Source: Thermithiobacillus plumbiphilus
Lineage (GTDB): Bacteria > Pseudomonadota > Gammaproteobacteria > Acidithiobacillales > Thermithiobacillaceae
Direction: 5' to 3'
NCBI RefSeq assembly: GCF_038070005.1
Contig: NZ_JBBPCO010000002.1
Location: 124,001-188,000, forward strand
Length of the DNA: 64,000 nt
Shown: positions 58,449-64,000 of the stretch, piece after piece
Numbering within the stretch: position 1 is the first letter of the stretch
How the letters are laid out: the number at the start of each line of letters is the position of its first letter
Notes under the pieces: generated by a model
What the model was told of the DNA's origin: nothing
What the model saw: only the letters and a program-made list of their open reading frames with translations
Database searches by the model: none
Translations under genes and position numbers: made by a program

Positions 58449-58906
58449 GATTTGTCCTCAGTGTTTTCCGGGGGAAGGCCGATCTGGTCGCGGATGCAGC
58501 GCATGTAGAGATGCATGTCAAAATCGCTGCCCTGCCTTTGCATCTGCCAGATGGCTTCGGCCAGGCAGTCCATCATCAGGTGCTCCGCGGCGTGTGCCTC
58601 GCCAAAGTGCGCCCGGGCCTGATCATATAGCGCCCGAATGCCGGGCGGCTGGTCGATGGCGAGCTGCTCGGCAATCGAGACATGCAGGCCCATGTGCAGG
58701 AAGGGATTGGTCTCGCCGGCTTCCGGAGTGTAGTCGCGATCCGCATAGCGGTCCGGGTTTTCCAGGACGGCCTGGTACTCCGGATGCATGGTCAGTACCG
58801 GCAGGATCACGGTTTCGATGCCTTCCAGGGGCTGCTTGTTCCGATATTTCTGCCAGACCTGGAAGAAGATGTCCCGATAGGTCTCGCGCTTGTCGCCGTA
58901 CAGCAT
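58445..58906 (-). CDS. DUF1841 family protein
   Basis: A 153-residue soluble protein, MLYGDKRETYRDIFFQVWQKYR, LPVLTMHPEYQAVLENP, NPFLHMGLHVSIAEQLAIDQPPGIR and AEHLMMDCLAEAIWQMQRQG: the DUF1841 pattern of conserved His residues (HPEY, HMGLH, AEH) that could bind metal. Function unknown in gammaproteobacteria, where it is widespread. Translationally coupled to pepF (ATGA). Confidence 0.93.
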   Translation of the reverse strand: MLYGDKRETYRDIFFQVWQKYRNKQPLEGIETVILPVLTMHPEYQAVLENPDRYADRDYTPEAGETNPFLHMGLHVSIAEQLAIDQPPGIRALYDQARAHFGEAHAAEHLMMDCLAEAIWQMQRQGSDFDMHLYMRCIRDQIGLPPENTEDKS

Positions 58907-59094
58907 GACCGGACTCCCGGATTGCGAAATGTCATCCTATCCTAGCAATCCTTGCCGGTCAGGTGAATGGGACCGCTACATAAGTCATGGATCGCCGGAG
59001 TGCTGGCTCGATGGGGCCTTGCAACGGATGCAAAATCGCTCGATTCCTGTGCTATAACTGATTTTTCATTTTATCCTTGTCGAAGGAGAGCCCA

Positions 59095-59544
59095 ATGCCC
59101 AAATTTTCACCACTCCGGATCATCTCCTGGATGGCTCTGCTGGTCGCAGCACTCGGCATCGTCGCGCAACCTGCCATGGCCGCCGATGCCAAGAAGCCTC
59201 GCGTGGTCGTCGCTGTGTTTACCAAGGATACCGCCCGACAGGATCTGCTGATGCGCAATCTGCAGAATCTGCACAAGGATCGGCCGCAGGCCACCATCGA
59301 AGTGGTTGCCTTCGGCCCGGGTCTGTCATTGATGACGCGCAAGGTCGATGGCTCGGACAACAGCATGAGCAAGTCCGTGGCCGCCTTGTCGGAAGCCGGG
59401 GTGAAGTTTCTGGCCTGCGGGCATACCATGCGGGCCATGAAGATCAGCAAGGACGATCTGCTGCCTAATGTCGGTGTCGTCCCTTCGGGCATCGTCCATG
59501 TGGTTGACCGCCAGCAGGAAGGCTGGGCCTACTTCGCTCCCTGA
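59095..59544 (+). CDS. secreted DsrE-family protein
   Basis: A 149-residue periplasmic protein: signal peptide IISWMALLVAALGIVAQPAMA, then a DsrE/F-fold (PRVVVAVFTKDTARQDLLMRNLQNL, IEVVAFGPGLSLMTRK, GVKFLACGHTMRAMK). The FLACGHTM Cys is in the position used by DsrE sulfur carriers. A role in periplasmic sulfur handling is a guess. ATG at 59095 has AAGGAGAG upstream. Seven bases before the alpha/beta hydrolase, so both are probably one operon. Confidence 0.85.
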   Translation: MPKFSPLRIISWMALLVAALGIVAQPAMAADAKKPRVVVAVFTKDTARQDLLMRNLQNLHKDRPQATIEVVAFGPGLSLMTRKVDGSDNSMSKSVAALSEAGVKFLACGHTMRAMKISKDDLLPNVGVVPSGIVHVVDRQQEGWAYFAP

Positions 59545-59551
59545 GGTAATC

Positions 59552-60460
59552 ATGTCCAAAATCGTTTGCTGGTTCATTTCATGTTGGTTGCTGATGGCTT
59601 CGGGCATCAGTCTGGCTGCGCCGGTGCAGATAAGTTTTCAGCAGGGTGCCAAGTCCATTCACTTGAATGGTGACTGGCGTGTGCCGGAGGGTGTGAATCC
59701 TCGGGAAACGGGTGCCGTACTCTGGATCCACGGCACCAAGGGGACCCTGGGCATGCAGTATCCCGTGCAGGATCAGATGCAGCGCTGGGTAAAGGCGGGT
59801 GTGCCGGTCCTTGCCATCACCCTGAGTCACGGGATTGATGATCGGCGCGAGCCGGTGAATTGCGATCAGCCCCAGCGCGGTACCCTGGAGTTGTCCTTTG
59901 ACGAAATCGCTGCCTGGTTCGACTGGCTTCATGAAAAAGGGGTGAAAAACGTCGTGTTGGCCGGACATTCGCAGGGTGGCCAGCGTGTGCTGCTGTTCGC
60001 GGCTCACCACCCTGAGCCAGCGCTTCGGGGCGTCATCGCCATCGCACCCGCCAAGGGTCAGCCGAAAGCTCCAGCAGCCCTGGACAAAGCAGAAAAGCTG
60101 GTTCGCGCAGGGCAGGGGGACACCCTGATACGTGGGCCCGCGCCCGGCTGCCCGGTTGCCGAAGTGGCTGCCAGTACACTGCTCAGCTACTATGGGCCTC
60201 AACCAGACAAGGATATTCGCAAGGCCATTGCTGCAATCAAAGTCCCGGTGCTGGTCGTTGCCGGTGCGCGGGATGAGGTGGTCCGTGGCTTGCCTGACTA
60301 TCTCCGGCCCTCGATCGGTCCGCATCTGACTTTGCGGGTGGTCGAGACCGCTGATCATTTTTATCGCGACAATGCCGCGGCGGCCGAGTTGGGCGAAATC
60401 GTGCCGGAGTTTGCGCGGGATGCCATGGGCTCGGGCCATGGTCGGGCATTTGGCGAGTGA
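59552..60460 (+). CDS. secreted alpha/beta hydrolase
   Basis: A 302-residue protein with a signal peptide (CWFISCWLLMASGISLA). The catalytic serine is in VVLAGHSQGGQRVLLF (G-H-S-Q-G-G, about 141-146); oxyanion-hole candidate GAVLWIHGTKGTLG; the acid and His are in VLVVAGARDEVV and ETADHFYRDN. Probably a periplasmic esterase or dienelactone-type hydrolase; natural substrate unknown. Operon partner of the DsrE-family protein upstream. Confidence 0.88.
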   Translation: MSKIVCWFISCWLLMASGISLAAPVQISFQQGAKSIHLNGDWRVPEGVNPRETGAVLWIHGTKGTLGMQYPVQDQMQRWVKAGVPVLAITLSHGIDDRREPVNCDQPQRGTLELSFDEIAAWFDWLHEKGVKNVVLAGHSQGGQRVLLFAAHHPEPALRGVIAIAPAKGQPKAPAALDKAEKLVRAGQGDTLIRGPAPGCPVAEVAASTLLSYYGPQPDKDIRKAIAAIKVPVLVVAGARDEVVRGLPDYLRPSIGPHLTLRVVETADHFYRDNAAAAELGEIVPEFARDAMGSGHGRAFGE

Positions 60461-60588
60461 ATTGGTTCCAATGTCCCTACCCCGCTGGTTGACCTCCGTA
60501 TTGTTCGGATGCACGACCATCTCGCGCAGGAACTCCGGCAGACCCGGCCGCCTTTGCGACCAAACTCTGGATGCTGTGAAAGCGACTT

Positions 60589-60605
60589 GTTCCCACTTTG
60601 GGAAC
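60589..60605. promoter_or_regulatory. operator palindrome of second higBA
   Basis: GTTCCCA-CTT-TGGGAAC, perfect 7-base arms, 21 bases before the higB start codon. Probable HigA autoregulatory site. Confidence 0.6.
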
Positions 60606-60626
60606 ATGTGGGGGCAATCGGTGTCA

Positions 60627-60922
60627 ATGAGAGTGATCGCCAAAAGGACGCTGCGGGCTTTCTGGGAGGAAAGGCCGGATACCGACAGCCGCTCAAAACG
60701 TGGCATGCCATGGCCTGCAAAGCGGACTGGAAGACCCCGGCAGACGTCAAGGCGGACTACCGAAATGCCAGCATCATCGCCAACAATCGGGTGGTGTTCA
60801 ACATCAAGGGCAATGACTACCGTCTGATTGCTGCCATTAATTACGATGTCGGGGTTATCTGGATCAAATTTATCGGTACCCACGCCGAGTATGATCGAAT
60901 CGATGCGGCTACGGTCGGGTAG
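60627..60922 (+). pseudogene. higB: frameshifted HigB toxin (second higBA)
   Basis: The frame starting at 60627 reads MRVIAKRTLRAFWEERPDTD, the classic HigB2 start, then fails. The next frame continues QPLKTWHAMACKADWKTPADV, KADYRNASIIANNRVVFNIKG and NDYRLIAAINYDVGVIWIKFIGTHAEYDRID to the stop at 60920-60922. The total is 296 bases, one fewer than a 99-codon gene, so a single-base deletion lies about 60680-60690. The toxin is probably dead, or a sequencing error hides an intact gene. Antitoxin downstream is intact. Confidence 0.8.
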
Positions 60923-60996
60923 CCGCAGTCACGCGAACAGCAGAAAGACGCGGCGCAAGAACCGCGAAACAATTAGGGCTTTATCAGGAGACAGCA

Positions 60997-61374
60997 ATGG
61001 ATGCCTATCTGATCAAATCAGAGACGGACTATCGGCGGGCGCTGGCTGAACTCGAAACGGTATTCGACGCCAAGCCAGGCACCCCGGAGGGTGATCGCAT
61101 GGAGCTCTTGAGCATGCTCATCGATGCCTACGAGCAAAAACACTATCCGATTGATCCACCGGATCCCATTGAGGCTATCTTGTGCCGTATGGATGACCTT
61201 GGTCTGGCCCGGAAGGATATGGAGCCGTATATCGGCGGGAAAAGTCGCGTGTCCGAAGTGCTTGGTCGCAAGCGTCCGCTAACCATTCAGATGATTCGCA
61301 AGCTCAGCGAAGGGCTGGACATCCGTGCCGAGGTGCTGATCAAGCCCTATCCGCTCCGACAGGATTGCGCTTGA
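60997..61374 (+). CDS. higA: HigA-type antitoxin (HTH) of the second higBA
   Basis: A 125-residue HigA2 antitoxin: MDAYLIKSETDYRRALAELE, MDELLSMLIDAYEQKHYPID-type middle (MELLSMLIDAYEQKHYPIDPPDP) and an HTH formed by RKDMEPYIGGKSRVSEVLGRK, PLTIQMIRKLSEGLDI. The Y-E-x-x-H-Y-P-I box is diagnostic. AGGAGACAGC before the ATG is a good ribosome site. With its toxin frameshifted it may persist as a repressor. Confidence 0.9.
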   Translation: MDAYLIKSETDYRRALAELETVFDAKPGTPEGDRMELLSMLIDAYEQKHYPIDPPDPIEAILCRMDDLGLARKDMEPYIGGKSRVSEVLGRKRPLTIQMIRKLSEGLDIRAEVLIKPYPLRQDCA

Positions 61375-61498
61375 CGCCTTTTTGCTCCGGGATGCAGGTC
61401 AGCGTCAAGACACAGCAAAACTGGGAGCAGCATCGCCGCTACCCGACCGGCCCCGCTACCGCCTTGCTCAAGATCGTGCGTATGGTTCGGCTTCGACA

Positions 61499-61690
61499 TC
61501 ACCGCACCCGCGCCAGTTCCCCCCAGCAGGTGGTGTAACGGGGGGAGCGCCTGCTGGCGCGCATGGCCCAGGGTTGTGCCAGTCCCTCTGCCGCAAAGCG
61601 CAGCGTCGCCCGCCCGAACTGGGCATTGATGCCATCGAGCGTGTGCATGAGTTGCTGACGCTTCGGATCCTCCGGCGCAGCCAGCCAATG
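61499..61690 (-). pseudogene. umuC: umuC 3'-end remnant (DNA polymerase V catalytic subunit)
   Basis: One minus-strand frame reads EDPKRQQLMHTLDGINAQFG, RATLRFAAEGLAQPWAMRAS and RRSPRYTTCWGELARVR to a stop at 61499. These are the last segments of UmuC (D-x-x-x-R-x-x-L-M-x-x-L-D-x-I-N...G-x-x-x-R-F...W-x-M...S-P-x-Y-T-T-x-W-x-E-L). Upstream codons lose the match, so the rest of the gene is gone. The flanks 61375-61498 and 61690-61858 hold no recognisable gene. Confidence 0.8.
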
Positions 61691-61858
61691 GCCAGGTGCG
61701 CCAGCACTACGTGCTGGCTGCCCCGGTTGCCTTGGGCGAGCATGCACGCGAGCACCCACAGCGATGGCTGATCCACATCGACGTCCAGGTGATGGTGTTC
61801 AGCCGCCTGAGCCGCTCATCGCGAAGGAGCGCAGGGGGATCAAGATCGAGCTATCATA

Positions 61859-61886
61859 TTGACGTTGTATATACAGATGTTATTCT
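61859..61886 (+). promoter_or_regulatory. brnTA promoter, apparently leaderless
   Basis: TTGACG (61859-61864) and TATTCT (61881-61886) are 16 bases apart; the spacer has the inverted TGTATATACA. The -10 box ends six bases before the brnT ATG. Confidence 0.55.
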
Positions 61887-61892
61887 AATCGC

Positions 61893-62192
61893 ATGGATAT
61901 TTGGCATACCCATCACGGCATTCGCTTCGTCTGGTCGGCTGAGAAGGCTGCCAGGAATATCAAGAAGCATGGCGTCACCTTCGAACTGGCGAGTCAGGTG
62001 CTTCTTGATCCATTTATCCGGGTGGTGGATGCGAGCGACAAGGGCGAGGAACGGGACAAGGCCATTGGCTACCCACAGGCCAGCAGTCGCCTTGTTTGCG
62101 TGGTGCATATCATCCGCGAAGACGATGGCATCCGCATCATCTCAGCGTGGCCGGCAACTGCCGAGGAAAGGAGATTGTATGAAGACTACTGA
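61893..62192 (+). CDS. brnT: BrnT-type ribonuclease toxin
   Basis: A 99-residue BrnT toxin (RelE-like fold). The conserved opening is RFVWSAEKAARNIKKHGVTFELASQVLLD, then the RVVDASDKGEERDKAIGYPQ, RLVCVVHIIREDDGIRIISAW and ATAEERRLYE. Known BrnT inhibits translation through RNA cleavage. An N-terminal extension of ten residues (MDIWHTHHGI) precedes the usual start. It overlaps brnA by 14 bases; no ribosome site is visible before its ATG. Confidence 0.92.
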   Translation: MDIWHTHHGIRFVWSAEKAARNIKKHGVTFELASQVLLDPFIRVVDASDKGEERDKAIGYPQASSRLVCVVHIIREDDGIRIISAWPATAEERRLYEDY

Positions 62193-62514
62193 ACTGATCA
62201 ACACCCGCTTGCGCAAGGATCGGGCCATGACGACCATCAGTCTGCGCATGCCGGAGGATGTGATCGATGATCTCAAACGCGTGGCGCCGATGTTGGGATT
62301 TTCGGGCTATCAGCCCCTGATCCGGGCCTATGTCGGGCAGGGACTGCGCCAGGATCTGGCCCGGTTGGAGTCCGATCCGCTACACAATCTGATCGACAGC
62401 TTGCGTCGCCATGGGGTATCGGACGCGGTGATTGCCGAGGCGGTGGCCGAGGCCAGGACCGATGATCCAGCCCCAGTCTTGCCCCGCCTGGATGCGGGTT
62501 GCAAGACCAACTGA
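62179..62514 (+). CDS. brnA: BrnA-type (CopG/RHH) antitoxin
   Basis: A 111-residue antitoxin. The ATG at 62179 (MKTTELINTRLRKDRAM) with GAAAGGAGAT upstream is best. The RHH core is MTTISLRMPEDVIDDLKRVAPMLG then YQPLIRAYVGQGLRQDL, the BrnA arrangement with Met-Pro before the helix; the C-terminal half is unusually long and Asp/Glu/Ala-rich. It neutralises BrnT and represses the operon. Confidence 0.88.
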   Translation: MKTTELINTRLRKDRAMTTISLRMPEDVIDDLKRVAPMLGFSGYQPLIRAYVGQGLRQDLARLESDPLHNLIDSLRRHGVSDAVIAEAVAEARTDDPAPVLPRLDAGCKTN

Positions 62515-62635
62515 GCATGGGAGACAGATCGGCTATGGCGGCCAGGCCCAGCATCCCGATGGCGAATAATCGGAACGGCAACTGACAACGGCGCGGCGTG
62601 AAGTGGACCAAAGTGGACCACGATAGTCCAGACGC

Positions 62636-62669
62636 AAAAGCGCCTCAGCAGCGGGATCGTGCTAAGGCG
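62636..62669 (-). terminator. intrinsic terminator downstream of tRNA-Lys 3' half
   Basis: On the minus strand CGCCTTAGCA-(9-base loop)-TGCTGAGGCG followed by CTTTT. It lies 20 bases after the CCA end, in the place expected for the terminator of an intact tRNA-Lys gene. Just left, AAGTGGACCA is repeated in tandem (62601-62620). Confidence 0.8.
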
Positions 62670-62688
62670 TTGATATTGCTGGGGAATA

Positions 62689-62739
62689 TGGTGGGCCGGG
62701 TGAGACTCGAACTCACGACCAACGGATTAAGAGTCTCAC
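62689..62739 (-). other. 3' half of tRNA-Lys(CTT), integration (att) site
   Basis: The minus strand runs GACTCTTAATCCGTTGGTCG, then the T-arm TGAGTTCGAGTCTCA and acceptor CCCGGCCCACCA. It corresponds to a tRNA-Lys with CTT anticodon from the anticodon loop to CCA; the D-arm and 5' acceptor strand are missing upstream. This is the usual core duplicated by tyrosine integrases. As its 3' flank carries a normal terminator, the chromosome lies to the left and the element to the right. Confidence 0.85.
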
Positions 62740-62767
62740 GGTTCAATGTTTTCCTGACTTTTCCCCT

Positions 62768-62892
62768 GTATGACCAAAGTTTACAAACCCTTATTTTATG
62801 CCTATTCTGACCTTACTTTAGTCATTCGGTCAGACCCCGAAATTTCCCTACGGCGTATGACCAGCGTATGACCGACCGGGGGGCGTATGACC
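62768..62892 (+). repeat. four direct copies of GTATGACC before and at the integrase start
   Basis: Exact GTATGACC at 62768, 62855, 62866 and 62885; the last covers the integrase start codon. Spacing is irregular (87, 11 and 19 bases). Possible arm-type integrase sites or an autoregulatory operator. Confidence 0.6.
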
Positions 62893-64000
62893 AGCAAGTT
62901 CAACTTCACCAAATCCAGCATCGATGCCTTACCCATTCCACCCAAGGGCAAGCGCGTCTATCACTACGACACCAAGACCCCGGCCCTGGCGTTGTGCATC
63001 ACCGGCACCGGCGCCAAGACTTTCTATCTGTATCGACGTGTCAGTGGCAAGCCCGAGCAGATCCGCCTGGGCGGCTACCCGGAAATGAGCATCGAACAGG
63101 CGCGCAAGCAGGCACAAACCGTGAACGGCGAGATTGCCAAGGGCATGAACCCGGCAGACATGAAACGCGAGCAGCGCAAGGAATGGACCCTGGGCGACCT
63201 GTTCGAAGACTACATGACGCATCACGCCATGCCGCACAAACGGAGCTGGAAGACCGACCGGGACCGATTCAAATATCTGCAACCCTGGGCCAAGCGCAAG
63301 CTGTCGAGCATCCGCCGTTCTGACGTCAAGACGCTGCATGCCAAGATCGGGCAGGACAATGGCATCTATGCAGCCAATCGCCTGCTGGCGCTACTCAAGA
63401 CCATGTACAACTTTGGCATCCATGAACGGGATCTGCCTTTCGAGAACCCGGCCAAGGGCGTGAAGATGTTCAAGGAAGAGAAGCGGGAACGCTGGCTGGG
63501 CGCTGATGAACTGCCGGCCTTCTTTCAGGCCGTGGCGGAAGAATCGAACACCGACATTCGAGACTATGTGCTGCTGTCGCTGCTGACCGGCGCACGCCAG
63601 GGCAATGTAGTGTCCATGCGCTGGGACGAGCTCAATTTGCTGCGCGGCGTCTGGGCGATTCCGGCTGCCAAGACCAAAACAAAAGATCCCCTTGTCATTC
63701 CCCTGGCGCCGGAAGCGATCGAGATCCTGACGCTACGCAAGGCGACAACGAACGATGCCCACGTCTTTCCCGGAGAGGGCAGGACCGGGCACATGGTCGA
63801 ACCCAAAGCCGGCTGGGCGCGCATCAAGCAAAGGGCGAGGCTCTACCAGCTCATGGCCCGCGTGGGCGCTGCCAAGGGCTGGGATGCGCAGGCATTGGCC
63901 GAAGCGCAAGCAGCCGTGGAAGATGTGGAAAAGGCTATCGCCAGCTATCGAGCGGAAGCCGAGGCATTGGGGCTGGAGCAGCAAGAACTCGGCTTTGCCA
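62887..64000 (+). CDS. int: tyrosine-type site-specific integrase (partial, runs off window)
   Basis: At least 371 residues from ATG 62887 to the right edge. N-terminal arm-binding domain: SSIDALPIPPKGKRVYHYDT, LALCITGTGAKTFYLYRR, RLGGYPEMSIEQARKQA. Core-binding domain: WTLGDLFEDYMTHH to TMYNFGIHERDLPFENPAK. Catalytic domain: LLSLLTGARQGNVVSMRWDEL (first catalytic Arg) and TKTKDPLVIPL (Lys). The H-x-x-R and Tyr motifs lie beyond the window. After EPKAGWARIKQRA comes a charged helical stretch (LAEAQAAVEDVEKAIASYRAEA) not usual at this place. The intact frame suggests an active element. Confidence 0.95.
   Translation, partial: MTSKFNFTKSSIDALPIPPKGKRVYHYDTKTPALALCITGTGAKTFYLYRRVSGKPEQIRLGGYPEMSIEQARKQAQTVNGEIAKGMNPADMKREQRKEWTLGDLFEDYMTHHAMPHKRSWKTDRDRFKYLQPWAKRKLSSIRRSDVKTLHAKIGQDNGIYAANRLLALLKTMYNFGIHERDLPFENPAKGVKMFKEEKRERWLGADELPAFFQAVAEESNTDIRDYVLLSLLTGARQGNVVSMRWDELNLLRGVWAIPAAKTKTKDPLVIPLAPEAIEILTLRKATTNDAHVFPGEGRTGHMVEPKAGWARIKQRARLYQLMARVGAAKGWDAQALAEAQAAVEDVEKAIASYRAEAEALGLEQQELGFA

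Noticed and set aside
60361-60750. Minus-strand frames over the alpha/beta hydrolase end and higB
   Set aside because: A phrase such as LPEFLREMVVHPNNTEV looks protein-like, but the frame runs through two real genes on the plus strand and has no plausible start.
61347-61688. Minus-strand frame over 61375-61498 (MSKPNHTHDLEQGG...)
   Set aside because: Starts at the umuC remnant stop and looks like out-of-frame sequence; no family recognised.
62598-62810. 70-codon plus-strand frame across the tRNA-Lys fragment
   Set aside because: It crosses a tRNA piece and its terminator; not a protein gene.

Overview
The window is a GC-rich proteobacterial chromosome segment, most likely from a gammaproteobacterium. 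RppH, Bfr/Bfd, DUF1841, Kup, PdhA/PdhB, RND efflux and an argD-argF-argG run are all typical of that group. A SoxXA-binding-like protein, a DsrE-family protein, a diheme lipoprotein and aerobic-type CobN hint at a sulfur-oxidising or chemolithotrophic lifestyle. This placement is inference from gene content only.

Layout. 1-4.7 kb: an unrecognised gene and a very large cobN with a (HisAsp)n repeat. 4.8-17.4 kb: a dense toxin-antitoxin (TA) island. It has nine complete type II or MNT/HEPN modules (relBE, two mntA-hepT, chpS-chpB/mazEF, phd-vapC, two different vapBC, higBA, hipBA and hicAB; counting each mntA-hepT gives ten), three unpaired components, and at least five decayed remnants. The remnants include a collapsed vapBC copy, a hepT tail next to its former nucleotidyltransferase partner, several vapC tails and a duplicated antitoxin segment. 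An ABC exporter and a small membrane protein lie inside the island. The island ends in galK: the hicAB module is bracketed by two copies of the galK 3' end.

17.5-27.7 kb: galactose metabolism. GH2 glycosidase, galT, an M24-fold protein lacking most metal ligands, and galK form one leftward operon (Leloir route). Opposite it lie a glycosyltransferase and UDP-galactopyranose mutase, then a GH1-RmlD fusion facing back. Together they could take galactosides to UDP-galactose and on to galactofuranose-containing glycans. 28-31.5 kb: cold-shock protein, zincin, SoxK-like protein, rppH, two tiny membrane proteins missed by length cut-offs, and psiE. 31.5-36.1 kb: a pyruvate dehydrogenase operon (pdhA-pdhB-E2/E3 fusion). 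36.3-42.6 kb: a TolC/TetR/MFP/RND efflux locus. 42.7-44 kb: sodB and tpx (oxidative stress). 44-48.1 kb: argD-argF-argG-ppnP-gloA. 48.2-60.5 kb: Tim44-like protein, kup, diheme lipoprotein plus PhoX phosphatase, ZIP transporter, bfr/bfd iron storage, PepF, DUF1841, DsrE-family protein and a secreted alpha/beta hydrolase.

60.6-64 kb: a second accessory zone with a frameshifted higB plus higA, a umuC tail, brnTA, and the 3' half of a tRNA-Lys(CTT) followed by its terminator. Next to this is a tyrosine integrase that runs off the window. The terminator side is probably native chromosome, so an integrated element should begin near 62740 and extend to the right.

Many TA operons carry readable palindromic operators over their promoters, and two (higBA, brnTA) appear to be transcribed as leaderless mRNAs.
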